62,659 nucleotides of DNA, taken from the NCBI GenBank assembly GCA_017459345.1, contig JAFUDC010000098.1:1-62659 (forward strand). Direction: 5' to 3'. This document shows, piece by piece, positions 18,758-28,230 of the stretch (within the stretch, counting starts at the first letter, position 1; every line of letters starts with the position of its first letter). The notes beneath the pieces were generated by a model that was given only the letters and a program-made list of their open reading frames with translations, searched no databases and was not told the DNA's origin. The position numbers and the translations under genes were made by a program. This DNA comes from Eubacterium sp. (lineage in GTDB: Bacteria > Bacillota > Clostridia > Lachnospirales > Lachnospiraceae).

Positions 18758-18994
18758 CATTTTATCATAAAATATTTAGTATGAACAGAGTAAAATGTTA
18801 AATCTTTTGATATTTGAGTGCAATTTTTTCTTGTTTTATTCAGTATTTCTCTATATACTCAAGAAGAGGATTACACCTCCTGTTTTAGGAAGAAAAGTGA
18901 GATAAACTCAGGAGGGATTCAATCCTTTTTAAAAATCAGTCTCCGGCATAAGCCGGACTTGAATTAAATAGACGTTAATTAGAGGAGCAGCATT

Positions 18995-21900
18995 ATGGAT
19001 TTAAGAATGAAAGAATTTAAAAAAGTGCTGGTTGCCAACCGGGGAGAGATTGCCATCCGGATCTTCCGGGCTCTCCAGGAGCTGGATATTGGTTCCGTGG
19101 GCATCTATTCCAAGGAGGACCGCTATGCCATGTTTCGTTCCAAGGCGGATGAGGCCTACCCCCTAGATCCTGACAAGGGACCTGTTGATGCCTACATGGA
19201 TATCCCCACCATCATCCGCATCGCGAAAGAGAAGAGGGTGGATGCCATCCATCCGGGTTACGGATTCTTATCGGAAAGTCCCGAATTTGCCGATGCCTGC
19301 CGGAAGAATGATATCGTCTTCATCGGTCCCACCGTGGAGGCCATGAACATTATGGGAGATAAGATTTCCGCCAAGCAGGCTGCCCATGAGAGCCGGGTCC
19401 CCATCATCGAGGGCAGTGAGCAGATCTTAAAGGATGCAGAGGAAGCCAAGGAAATCGCCGGACAGATCGGTTATCCGGTCATGCTCAAGGCCTCAAACGG
19501 AGGGGGCGGACGAGGCATGCACCTGGTGGAGAAGCCCGAGGAGATGGAGGAAGCATTTGCCAGGGCCACCAATGAGTCCAAGCGGGCTTTCGGTCAGGCC
19601 AGACTTTTCCTGGAAAAATACCTCCACCATCCCAAGCATATCGAGGTGCAGATTCTGGGAGATAATTACGGCAACATTGTGCATTTGTTCGACCGGGACT
19701 GTTCTCTGCAGAAGAATAATCAGAAAATCATTGAGTTCGCCCCGGCCTGGTCCATTCCGGAGGAAGTGCGGAAGAAAATCATGGATTCCGCCAAGCGGCT
19801 GGCCAGGAGGGTGGGCTATACCAACGCAGGTACCATGGAGTTCCTGGTGGATGAGGAGATGAATCCCTTCTTTATCGAGATGAATCCCCGGATCCAGGTG
19901 GAGCATACCATCTCGGAGATGATCACGGGAATCGACATCGTATGCTGCCAGATACTGGTGGCCCAGGGCTTCCCCTTAAACTCCCCTACCATACATATTT
20001 ACTCGCAAAACGAGGTGAAATGTAACGGCTACGCCATTCAGACCCGGGTTACTACCGAGGATCCGGCCAACAATTTTATCCCTGACCATGGGAAGATCGA
20101 TCTCTACCGGTCAAGCTCAGGCAACGGAATACGTCTGGACGGGGGCAATGCCTACACCGGGGCAGTGATCACTCCCCATTATGACAGCCTCCTGATTAAG
20201 ATTATATCCCATGACCGGACCTTTGCGGGAGCCATGAGAAAGTCCGTCCGGTCCCTGAAGGAATTCCGTATCCACGGGGTGAAGACCAACCTGAACTTTT
20301 TGATCAATGTGCTTCATCATGAAACCTTCCGTGAGGGGAAATGCTTTACCACCTTTATCGCAGAGACACCGGAGCTCTTTGACTTCCACAAGAGCCTGGA
20401 TAGGACCAGCAAAATCCTGGAATTCCTGGCCAATAAGATGGTCAATGTCCATACCGGTAAGAAGCCTTATCTGGAAGACCGAAAAGTACCTGAGATCGAT
20501 ACCAGTCAGAAAATATACGGAACAAGGGATGATTTCCTGAGACTGGGGCCTAAGGAGTTTACCCAGAAGATATACCGGAATAAGAAGCTTTATATCACGG
20601 ATACCACCATGAGGGATGCCCAGCAGTCACTTCTTGCCACCAGGATGCGGACCAAGGAGCTGGCCGGGGCCGCAAGGGCCACCAACCTCTATCTTAAGGA
20701 TACATTTTCCATAGAAGCCTGGGGCGGGGCAACCTACGATACTGCCTACCGCTTCTTGAAGGAATCCCCCTGGCTGCGGCTTGACCTCTTAAGAGAGAGA
20801 ATGCCCAATGTCATGATTCAGGCCCTCATCCGGGCATCCAACATTGTGGGATATTCCACTTACCCGGATAATGTGATCCGTAAGTTCATCAAGGTTTCCA
20901 GCGATCACGGTGTGGACATCTACCGTATTTTTGACAGCCTCAACTGGATCGAAAACATGAAGGTTCCCATTGAGGAAGCCTTAAAATCCGGCAAAGTGGT
21001 GGAAGGCGCCATCTGCTACAGTGGGGACATGCTGGATCCCAGGGAGACAAAGTATACCCTGGATTACTATGTGAAGATGGCCAGGGAGCTTTCCGCTTTG
21101 GGCTGTCACACCATCGCCATCAAGGACATGGCTGCCCTCCTGAAGCCTTACGCCGCTAAGAAGCTGGTGGAGGCTCTCAAGGAGGAACTAAAAATCCCCA
21201 TTCATCTCCACACCCATGACACGACAGGCAACGGCATTGCCACCTATCTGATGGCAGCGGAGGCCGGTGTGGATATCGTGGACTGCGCCATCGGATCCAT
21301 GAGTTCCCTGACCAGCCAGCCCTCCATGAATGCCCTGATTGAGGCCTTGAAGGGGACGGAGAGGGATACCCTGATCGATACGGAAGGACTGGAAGTTCTG
21401 GACCGCTATTATGCCCATGAACGCAAAGTTTATAAGGTCTACGAGGGAGATATTGACTCCCCGATTAACGACACCTACAAGACGGAAATCCCGGGAGGCC
21501 AGTACTCCAATCTGCGGGAACAAATGAAGGCCATGGGGGCCGGCAGCAGCTTTGCCGAAGTACAGAAGCTCTATAAGGAAGCGGATGACTTGCTGGGCCA
21601 TATCATCAAGGTAACTCCCACATCCAAGGTGGTGGGAGACCTGGCCATCTTCATGCTGAAAAACAACCTGACCAGAGACAATATCCTTACTGAGGGGCGG
21701 GACCTGTCCTACCCGGAATCGGTGGTGGACTACTTTAAGGGGATGCTGGGACAGCCCCAGGGAGGTTTCCCGGAAGACCTGCAAAAGATTGTGCTGAAAG
21801 GTCAGGAACCCATCACAGTCCGGCCCGGATCCCTCCTTCCTGATTTGGATTTTGACGCCATTGACGCCTACCTCAGGGAACATTACTACATGGATAAGAT

Positions 21901-22540
21901 GGAAGAGCCGGGAGTTATGGAGCAGAAAACCTTAAGCTTTGCCCTCTATCCCAAGGTATATGAGGACTACTGTGAGCACTTTGAAGCCTATAACGACGTA
22001 TCCAAGCTGGAAAGCCATGTCTACTTCTATGGACTCCGGCCCAATGAGGAAACCACCATCCGTTTAGGAGAGGGAAAGGATACCCTGATTAAGTTCATCC
22101 GGGCCTCCGATCCTGATTCCGCCGGCTACCGGACTCTGGAGTTTGAAGTGAACGGCTTCTACCGGGAGGTAAGGATCCTGGATAGGAACTATGAAGTCAA
22201 GGCAGACCGCCGCTTAAAGACTGACCCAAGGAATCCGGGCCACCTGGGCGCTTCCATGCCGGGTGTCATCTCCGGCATCCGGATAAAAGAAGGGGACCAT
22301 GTAAAGAAGAACACTGCCCTCATGACCATAGAGGCCATGAAGATGGAGACCACGGTCATTTCCAGGGTTTCCGGTATCGTGGACCGGATTTACGTTAAGG
22401 AGGGGGACGAGGTCAATCAGAATGTCCTCCTGGTGTCCTTCATCGTCGACCCGGAAGAGCTTACAGAACCCCACCATCCGGAGCTGCCTGAGATGGACTT
22501 AAGTCTTTTGGATGAGGACGAGTTTACCACGGTGTCGTGA
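18995..22540 (+). CDS. pyc: Pyruvate carboxylase
   Basis: A full-length 1,181-residue single-chain enzyme that makes oxaloacetate from pyruvate, bicarbonate and ATP. Domains in order: biotin carboxylase (about 7-460; VLVANRGEIAIRIFRAL and the glycine-rich KASNGGGGRGM ATP loop), carboxyltransferase (about 530-800; DTTMRDAQQSLLATRMR with metal-binding HLHTHDTTGN), the pyruvate-carboxylase conserved region, and a C-terminal biotinyl domain with EAMKMET (biotinyl Lys about 1116). The gene has its own AT-rich upstream region and an AGAGGAG ribosome site. It is monocistronic; the next promoter starts about 190 bp after the stop. Confidence 0.97.
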   Translation: MDLRMKEFKKVLVANRGEIAIRIFRALQELDIGSVGIYSKEDRYAMFRSKADEAYPLDPDKGPVDAYMDIPTIIRIAKEKRVDAIHPGYGFLSESPEFADACRKNDIVFIGPTVEAMNIMGDKISAKQAAHESRVPIIEGSEQILKDAEEAKEIAGQIGYPVMLKASNGGGGRGMHLVEKPEEMEEAFARATNESKRAFGQARLFLEKYLHHPKHIEVQILGDNYGNIVHLFDRDCSLQKNNQKIIEFAPAWSIPEEVRKKIMDSAKRLARRVGYTNAGTMEFLVDEEMNPFFIEMNPRIQVEHTISEMITGIDIVCCQILVAQGFPLNSPTIHIYSQNEVKCNGYAIQTRVTTEDPANNFIPDHGKIDLYRSSSGNGIRLDGGNAYTGAVITPHYDSLLIKIISHDRTFAGAMRKSVRSLKEFRIHGVKTNLNFLINVLHHETFREGKCFTTFIAETPELFDFHKSLDRTSKILEFLANKMVNVHTGKKPYLEDRKVPEIDTSQKIYGTRDDFLRLGPKEFTQKIYRNKKLYITDTTMRDAQQSLLATRMRTKELAGAARATNLYLKDTFSIEAWGGATYDTAYRFLKESPWLRLDLLRERMPNVMIQALIRASNIVGYSTYPDNVIRKFIKVSSDHGVDIYRIFDSLNWIENMKVPIEEALKSGKVVEGAICYSGDMLDPRETKYTLDYYVKMARELSALGCHTIAIKDMAALLKPYAAKKLVEALKEELKIPIHLHTHDTTGNGIATYLMAAEAGVDIVDCAIGSMSSLTSQPSMNALIEALKGTERDTLIDTEGLEVLDRYYAHERKVYKVYEGDIDSPINDTYKTEIPGGQYSNLREQMKAMGAGSSFAEVQKLYKEADDLLGHIIKVTPTSKVVGDLAIFMLKNNLTRDNILTEGRDLSYPESVVDYFKGMLGQPQGGFPEDLQKIVLKGQEPITVRPGSLLPDLDFDAIDAYLREHYYMDKMEEPGVMEQKTLSFALYPKVYEDYCEHFEAYNDVSKLESHVYFYGLRPNEETTIRLGEGKDTLIKFIRASDPDSAGYRTLEFEVNGFYREVRILDRNYEVKADRRLKTDPRNPGHLGASMPGVISGIRIKEGDHVKKNTALMTIEAMKMETTVISRVSGIVDRIYVKEGDEVNQNVLLVSFIVDPEELTEPHHPELPEMDLSLLDEDEFTTVS

Positions 22541-22731
22541 GGGGAAGATCATAACTGATAAACGCTCCTCGAGTATTAATTCTTCCCGGGTGTGGCATAA
22601 TTGTAGAAAACAGGACAGGAATCTTTTGGAGCAAATGTGGAATATATGTCCACCCAATAAATGACATATCAAAGAATATTGCAAAAATATGTTGTGATAG
22701 GGTAATAATTGAAATATACCACACCGATTTG

Positions 22732-22760
22732 TTGACATTAAATGACAGTCCTGATATAAT
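22732..22760 (+). promoter_or_regulatory. Consensus promoter of the corrinoid-uptake locus
   Basis: TTGACA (22732-22737) and TATAAT (22755-22760) are separated by exactly 17 bases. Transcription should start near 22767, giving an untranslated leader of almost 580 nt that contains the cobalamin riboswitch and its terminator. The stretch from 22541 to 22731 shows no gene. Confidence 0.85.
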
Positions 22761-22863
22761 TTTTCTGACAAATTACTATGTACAGTGCTTATTATTAACA
22801 TTGATAAATATACTCAATAGCATTTTATGCTTTTAGCTATTTATCAATTCCCCAACATCAGGG

Positions 22864-23096
22864 GTTTGGTTAAGGATAAGATAATAGGGAATCAGGTGAG
22901 AATCCTGAACGATCCGGTCACTGTATTCAGGGAGTTTTCCCTACTCTTTTGTCTTTTATTTATAGTGCTGAAGGATAAACCACACTGCAAGTAAGACAGA
23001 GAGATTTACGCCATTGGATGGATACATATTTCTATCGATTCATCTGAGAAGGCTCTGGGAAAGCATTGATCTGTAAGCCAGGAAACCTGCTGTACA
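22864..23096 (+). ncRNA. Cobalamin riboswitch
   Basis: The order of conserved blocks matches the cobalamin aptamer (Rfam RF00174). First is ataataggga-atcaggtgagaatcctgaac (22881-22910), where atcagg pairs with cctga. Next come gatccggtcactgt, then GCCATTGG and CTGAGAAGGCTCTGGGAAAGC. Last is the B12 box aagccaggaaacctgc at 23075-23090 (consensus AGYCAGGAGACCTGCC). Downstream, ctgctgta at the B12-box edge can pair with tacagcag near 23150, and cattgga with tccaatg, giving a possible switching stem ahead of the terminator. Cobalamin binding would normally turn the downstream genes off. Confidence 0.92.
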
Positions 23097-23186
23097 TAAC
23101 ATTGGAAGATTGCTTCCGGGGAAAGTAGATCCAATGCCTATTGCCATTACAGCAGTTGTGATGATTTACAATATAATCATGATCTT

Positions 23187-23224
23187 ATCCCCCGATCTTT
23201 TGTAAAAAAAGCGGGGGATTTTCA
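23187..23224 (+). terminator. Riboswitch-controlled intrinsic terminator
   Basis: A stem atcccccg / cgggggat with a 17-nt loop is followed by TTTTC. It stands about 100 nt after the B12 box and 120 nt before the first gene, the usual place for the expression platform of a transcription-type riboswitch. Confidence 0.82.
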
Positions 23225-23345
23225 TCATTAGGAATAACCCCTCCCAGGGAAGAATCTTTTAATGCGGAGTCAACCTTACATTATATTTTTTCAGGCAGTC
23301 TCATGAATCTGGAAATACTGCCGCCACAAAAAGGGAGGAGTTACA

Positions 23346-24854
23346 ATGGGAAAACATGTAAAACGATCAATGCTTTTGATTCTGTCATTACTGATTATGG
23401 CTGTATTTGGAGGGATGACAGTCTTTGCCTATACAGCTGTGGATGACGATGGAGACAGAGGAAATTATGATGATACCAGTATGCATACAGTATATAGTAC
23501 TATGGGGATGCTGCGCATAGTCGATGATGGAACTAGCGTTACATTAAGTGAAGATCTGAAGACGGTTCACGTTTCAGCAACAACCAGTGAATCCTCAACA
23601 TGGAATAATATCACCAAACTGGCCTTGACAGAAGAGGAAGCATCTCTTGAAGATAAAGAGGCCGCAGCTAACGATATTATTTTTGGAGAGACTGCTGTTA
23701 ATGGTAACAAAGCAATCCGTCATATCAGCTTTGATATCCCTGTTGCTGACATTGGGAAGAAGATTCCTGTGTGCCGCTATCAGAGTGATGAATGGAAACC
23801 ATTCTCCTCTCAGGCTTATTTTATTATTCTTATGACTGATAATCTTTATAATCAGATATCAGAGGCATATGAAACAGCCACTGATTCTGAAGTTAAGACG
23901 GGTCTTGAGACTGCCATGTCAAATGTTGAATTAATTCCCGATGCTGCAAACTCCTATATGTTTAGTCCATCAAAGGTTGCCTTGGTGGATAATGGAAATA
24001 ACTGGATTTTGAAGATAATATATGGCAAGGACACATACAAGAAAGCTTTCCTTGGGTGGATTAGCGAAGCCAATGAAGATGATAGTGCCGCCATTTCCTT
24101 TGAAGGAGAGGATGGGAAAATTAACATTCCTATAAGCGCTCTAAATACAGACATTCCAGTTGCTTTTAAGGGTTCCAGAGGATATACTGCTGACCGCATG
24201 GTAAACGTAAACAAGGCGGCAAAATCAGTATCTTTTAAAGGTTTTACAAAAGCTCAGCAGGATGCTATAACCAGTCTTGAAGAAACCATTAAGACAGATA
24301 ATTACAGCGGCGACGAAAAAACTGCTATAGAGAAAATACTTGAAGATGCGAAAACAGCTATAAATGCTGCGAAGACATTTGATGAGATTGATACAGCAAA
24401 GGCTGAAGCAAATACAGCAGCATCTAAGATTAAGACAAATTCGGTTAAAGCCGCCGAGAAGGCTGCTGCTGAAAAAGCCGCCGCTGACAAGGCTGCCGCA
24501 GCGAAAGCCGCCGCCGAAAAAGCCGCTGCTGAAAAAGCCGCCATCACCGCAGCTCAGAAAGTGAAGGCTGCCATCAAAGCACCCAAGGCTGCCAAGAAAG
24601 CGATCACCGTTAATTGGACAGCTGTTAAGAAGTCTAAAAAGATAACAGGCTATCAGGTAAATTATGCCCTGAACAAGAAGTTTACAAAGAGTGCAAAGAA
24701 TAAGCTCGTCAAGGGTTACTCCAAGAAATCCCTTAAGGTTAAAAAGCTCAAAGCCAAGAAGACCTATTATGTAAGAGTTCGTACTTATACTAAGATCAGC
24801 GGCAAGACTTACTATGGCAAGTGGTCTGCTGTTAAGAAAGTTAAGACAAAATAA
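23346..24854 (+). CDS. Secreted protein with two beta-rich modules, Ala/Lys helix and C-terminal Fn3 domain
   Basis: A 502-residue exported protein; the signal peptide probably ends at VFA (residue 28). Two related modules follow: about 45-160 (ends FDIPVADIGKKIPVCRYQS...W) and 200-300 (INIPISALNTDIPVAFK). These resemble the third module of the next protein and have a distant NEAT-like pattern. A helical stretch at about 300-370 leads into an Ala/Lys/Glu-rich linker (371-398). A fibronectin type III domain (about 408-502; YQVNYALNKKFT, YYVRVRTYT) closes the chain. No sorting signal is present; the very basic Fn3 could hold it on the wall. First gene after the cobalamin riboswitch, so a part in corrinoid capture is inferred. 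Confidence 0.7.
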   Translation: MGKHVKRSMLLILSLLIMAVFGGMTVFAYTAVDDDGDRGNYDDTSMHTVYSTMGMLRIVDDGTSVTLSEDLKTVHVSATTSESSTWNNITKLALTEEEASLEDKEAAANDIIFGETAVNGNKAIRHISFDIPVADIGKKIPVCRYQSDEWKPFSSQAYFIILMTDNLYNQISEAYETATDSEVKTGLETAMSNVELIPDAANSYMFSPSKVALVDNGNNWILKIIYGKDTYKKAFLGWISEANEDDSAAISFEGEDGKINIPISALNTDIPVAFKGSRGYTADRMVNVNKAAKSVSFKGFTKAQQDAITSLEETIKTDNYSGDEKTAIEKILEDAKTAINAAKTFDEIDTAKAEANTAASKIKTNSVKAAEKAAAEKAAADKAAAAKAAAEKAAAEKAAITAAQKVKAAIKAPKAAKKAITVNWTAVKKSKKITGYQVNYALNKKFTKSAKNKLVKGYSKKSLKVKKLKAKKTYYVRVRTYTKISGKTYYGKWSAVKKVKTK

Positions 24855-24864
24855 TCCTCTGAAC

Positions 24865-24899
24865 TGCAGGGAGCCGGGCATAATGCCTGACTTCCTGCA
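24865..24899 (+). other. Intercistronic hairpin between the two secreted-protein genes
   Basis: tgcagggagccgggcat can pair with atgcctgacttcctgca across a one-base loop, with two G-U pairs and one mismatch. No T-run follows, so it is more likely a processing or stability element than a full terminator; it may tune the ratio of the first gene to the rest. Confidence 0.55.
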
Positions 24900-24937
24900 T
24901 CCTGCGTCTATCATAGGTTTTACAGGAGATGATAATT

Positions 24938-27900
24938 ATGAAAAAAAAGTACATTAAACAGGTGATTTCTCTCCTGCTTACCATCATGTTAGTTCTGTCA
25001 CCACTTGCTTCCGTGCATGCCGAAGATTCCTCCACAGCTTCTTCTTCCGGTAAAGTACAGACAGAATCGGTGAAAGATGAGGTAAAAGAGAAAGAGAAAT
25101 CTGAAACAGGCAAATCCGAATCCCAAAAGGAAGAGTCAGATAAGCAGAAAAAGTCTGAAGAAAAAACAGAAGCAAGTAAAAAAACTGAGAAAACAGAAGC
25201 AAAAAAAGAAGAAACGAAAGAATCTGACAAGTCAGAAGATAAAAAAGAGTCAGATAAGCAGAAATCTGATAATCAGGATAACGATAAGGAAGAGAATTCA
25301 AAAGCCGATAACAAAAAGGCTGATTCGGATATAGAAGATACCTCTGATCAGTCAAAAACTGATTCGGATCTCCCCGAAGAAGATAAAACAGAAGCTCACA
25401 ATGATACTATAAGTGACGATTCGGCAGCGACTCAGGAAGATAAGGCTGCTGAAGATTCCAAAGGGACAAGCCAGGAACAAACTGTCAATTCCGGAAAGGC
25501 TGTCTCAGGTGCCGGCAAGAAGGAGAAGAAGAACGCAGTTAATAACTTCAATTTTGACAATAGCACAGATATAGCAGACGGTATCTATGATTCAGACCAG
25601 TTCACATTTTCCTTTACCGGCGGAACCGGTAAGGCAACCATGACCTGCGGCCGGGTTATCGTGGAGAATGGGAAGGCAAGTGCCGTCCTGGAAGCCAGCA
25701 GTGAGAATATGATTCATATTTTTACGGGCACTCCTGCATCCAGTGATGAGGACACTTCCCTTTACAACCCAGCTAATAACACAGTAGGGAAAAATGTCTA
25801 CGTCATAAAAAATCAGAAGGTCACAATCCCTGTTAAGATCAATGCAGAGAGCAAGGTCGGAATCCGCACAACGGCAATGTCTGTGCCTCACTGGGTGACT
25901 TACACTTACAAAATCACCATTGATAAGAATAAGGTTTCCGGAGGAGAACAGTCGGGTACGGATAATGTTACGTCACTGGAAAATGGAACCTATAAGCCGG
26001 ACAGCTTTACATTTACAGGCGGCTCAGGCAAGGCAACAGTGACCTGTGATGAAGTTACAGTGAATAATAACCGTGCCACTGCGGTATTTACCGTAAGCTC
26101 TGAGAATATGACCCACATATATATGGGGCAGGCTCCTTCCACAGCGGAAACCCCTGCTCTCTATGATTCTGCATCTAATACCTGCGGCGCCAATGTGTAT
26201 CCGATTGCGGGGCTTAAAGTAACTGTTCCTGTAAAGCTTAACGTTCAGTCTCCCTGCAGCATTCGTACGACCGCCATGTCAAGCCCTCATTGGGTGAATT
26301 ATAATTATGAGATCGTAGTATCATCCACTTCTCAATCAACTTCTCCCAGTAAAGAGAGCAGCTCCGGCGGAAGTTCCTCAGGCAGCACAGCCGGCAAAGA
26401 TACCCAGACCAGCGACGCTGAGCTTATTGCCGCCGCTTCTTCATCCGGTAAACTGGCAAATGGAACATATAAAGTGAAGTCTACTACAGACCGCAAGATG
26501 TTCTATCTCTATCCTAAGGATACCAATCCGGCATGGAGTATTTTGGTAGTTGATGGAAATAAGATGACGGCAACCATCACCTTAACCGGAGATGGCTATG
26601 ACTATGTATATATGGGGACGCCGGCCCAGGCTAAAAAAGCTGCAAAATCAAGCTGGATAAAGGGGACAGTTGTCAATGGCTATTACACATTTACTATCCC
26701 TGTATCTGACTTGAATAAAAAACTTCCGATCACACCTCATTCAAAAAAATATGAGGAAGACGGTGATCCCTCGACAGAGCCCTGGCGGCCGGATAAGTGG
26801 ATCATATTCTACAGTGCCGGTGCGGTTAAGATCAAAGACGGCACAACGTCTACCGCAGCCAGTGCCAAAAAGAAAAAGAAAACTTCCAGTAAGAAAACCA
26901 GTAATAAAACCTCAGGCAAACAGACTAAGTTTAAGAACGATAATAAGAAGGATAAGGTCTCAAAATGGTCTGATGACAGCAGTAAAAGCACCAGCGCTGT
27001 TAACAGCAGCACAACGTTGAAGGATGGTGTCTATACTCCGGATTCCTTCAGCTGGTCCGGTGGTTCCGGCCGTCTTTCTTACATCCGCTGCAACAAAATC
27101 ACAGTCACCGGGGGTAAGGCCTATGCGACCATCGAGTTCGGAAGCAGCAAATATGATATGCTCCGGGCAAACGGCCGGGTTTACTCCAAAAACGGAGGCG
27201 GAAACTCCACCTTTGTTATCCCGGTCAAGCTTAATGCAAATAATACGATCATCGGCAGAACCACTGCCATGTCCCAGCCTCACTGGGTTAAATATACCAT
27301 CTATATCGGCAAGGCAGAGACAAAGGAAGCTGCCAAGAAGGCAGAACAGGCTAAAAAGGAAGCCGCCGAGGCCAAGGTGAAGCTTACAGAAAAAGCACCT
27401 GAGATACCAGGGCTTTCTTCTGACTCTGCTCAATCAGAAGTAGTGAATGCCAATTATTTTAAGCTGTATGATTATGACCAGGATGTAAAGCTTCTTTCTA
27501 TCGACCTGGCTTCTGATACAGGGCTTGAGGAAGAGTACAAGAAGAACGCCCAGGATGCTCTGGAAAAAAGCCAGTCTGAAGATGATGTGGAATATGATGA
27601 AGAAGGAAACATAATTGCCAGGTCATCTTTTGAGTGGGTGGAAGAGCTCTATCATAACAATGTGGTCAACTATCTGCTTGTCCCGGAAGAGTACGATGTA
27701 CCTGCCGGACTGGATAAGGAGTATATCATCATAAGGGTTCCTTCTGAAAAGACATATATGGCTTCCCAGTCTGGAATCTCCTATATGGAAAAACTGGGCG
27801 TGCTTGATCATATTGCCTTGACGGGAATAGATAAGGACGAGATTGAGTCTGAACAATTGAAAAAGTCCCTGGAGGATGGTAAGATATCCTTCGGCGGATC

Positions 27901-28210
27901 TTCTGAAGATCCTGATTATTCTGCTGTATTAAAAACAAAGACAGATTTAGCCGTAGTTTCTTCCGCAATGCTGCCTGAACAGGATTTGACCGAAACTAAA
28001 GATTCTGATGAAAAGACAGCTTCAGAGGATAAACAGGAGGCTCTTGAGAAACTTGAGAGAAGGTTTACGGCTCTGGGCATTCCGGTACTGGTTGATCGAA
28101 GCGACCAGGAAGAAGACGAACTTGCCAGGGCAGAGTGGATCAAAGTCTATGGAGCCCTTTTTAACTGCAGTGATCAGGCATCCTCTGTTTATGATCAACT
28201 GTCGAAGTAG
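24938..28210 (+). CDS. Large secreted four-module protein with a one-lobe solute-binding domain
   Basis: About 1,090 residues. A signal peptide (ends SVHA) is followed by a 170-residue Lys/Glu/Ser/Asp spacer long enough to cross the wall. Four modules follow (numbered from the upstream ATG at 24929): 216-332, 350-465, 507-638 and 697-793. Modules 1, 2 and 4 share a DG/NGxYxxDxF opening, a GGxG turn and the motif TTAMSxPHWV; module 3 is divergent and resembles those of the preceding protein. After a helical linker, residues 840-1093 match the first lobe of the lipoprotein encoded next (both have IPVLVDRS and EWI.. YG), but the second lobe is missing. No sorting signal or lipobox. ATG 24938 has AGGAG at good spacing. 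Inferred role: corrinoid capture and hand-over. Confidence 0.72.
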   Translation: MKKKYIKQVISLLLTIMLVLSPLASVHAEDSSTASSSGKVQTESVKDEVKEKEKSETGKSESQKEESDKQKKSEEKTEASKKTEKTEAKKEETKESDKSEDKKESDKQKSDNQDNDKEENSKADNKKADSDIEDTSDQSKTDSDLPEEDKTEAHNDTISDDSAATQEDKAAEDSKGTSQEQTVNSGKAVSGAGKKEKKNAVNNFNFDNSTDIADGIYDSDQFTFSFTGGTGKATMTCGRVIVENGKASAVLEASSENMIHIFTGTPASSDEDTSLYNPANNTVGKNVYVIKNQKVTIPVKINAESKVGIRTTAMSVPHWVTYTYKITIDKNKVSGGEQSGTDNVTSLENGTYKPDSFTFTGGSGKATVTCDEVTVNNNRATAVFTVSSENMTHIYMGQAPSTAETPALYDSASNTCGANVYPIAGLKVTVPVKLNVQSPCSIRTTAMSSPHWVNYNYEIVVSSTSQSTSPSKESSSGGSSSGSTAGKDTQTSDAELIAAASSSGKLANGTYKVKSTTDRKMFYLYPKDTNPAWSILVVDGNKMTATITLTGDGYDYVYMGTPAQAKKAAKSSWIKGTVVNGYYTFTIPVSDLNKKLPITPHSKKYEEDGDPSTEPWRPDKWIIFYSAGAVKIKDGTTSTAASAKKKKKTSSKKTSNKTSGKQTKFKNDNKKDKVSKWSDDSSKSTSAVNSSTTLKDGVYTPDSFSWSGGSGRLSYIRCNKITVTGGKAYATIEFGSSKYDMLRANGRVYSKNGGGNSTFVIPVKLNANNTIIGRTTAMSQPHWVKYTIYIGKAETKEAAKKAEQAKKEAAEAKVKLTEKAPEIPGLSSDSAQSEVVNANYFKLYDYDQDVKLLSIDLASDTGLEEEYKKNAQDALEKSQSEDDVEYDEEGNIIARSSFEWVEELYHNNVVNYLLVPEEYDVPAGLDKEYIIIRVPSEKTYMASQSGISYMEKLGVLDHIALTGIDKDEIESEQLKKSLEDGKISFGGSSEDPDYSAVLKTKTDLAVVSSAMLPEQDLTETKDSDEKTASEDKQEALEKLERRFTALGIPVLVDRSDQEEDELARAEWIKVYGALFNCSDQASSVYDQLSK

Positions 28211-28230
28211 TTATTTGGAGGAGATGGAAA

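Noticed and set aside
18995-22540. Several long open frames antisense to pyruvate carboxylase and other long genes.
   Set aside because: They have no ribosome sites, no recognisable domains and skewed composition typical of shadow frames in GC-rich codons.
24457-24540. Repetitive gccgctgaaaaagccg-like DNA in the secreted Fn3 gene as a possible DNA repeat element.
   Set aside because: It simply encodes the Ala/Lys/Glu linker with varied codons and stays in frame.
23346-28210. Calling the secreted modules NEAT haem-binding domains.
   Set aside because: The strand pattern is only vaguely similar, the typical YxxxY haem motif is not evident, and the riboswitch points to corrinoids.
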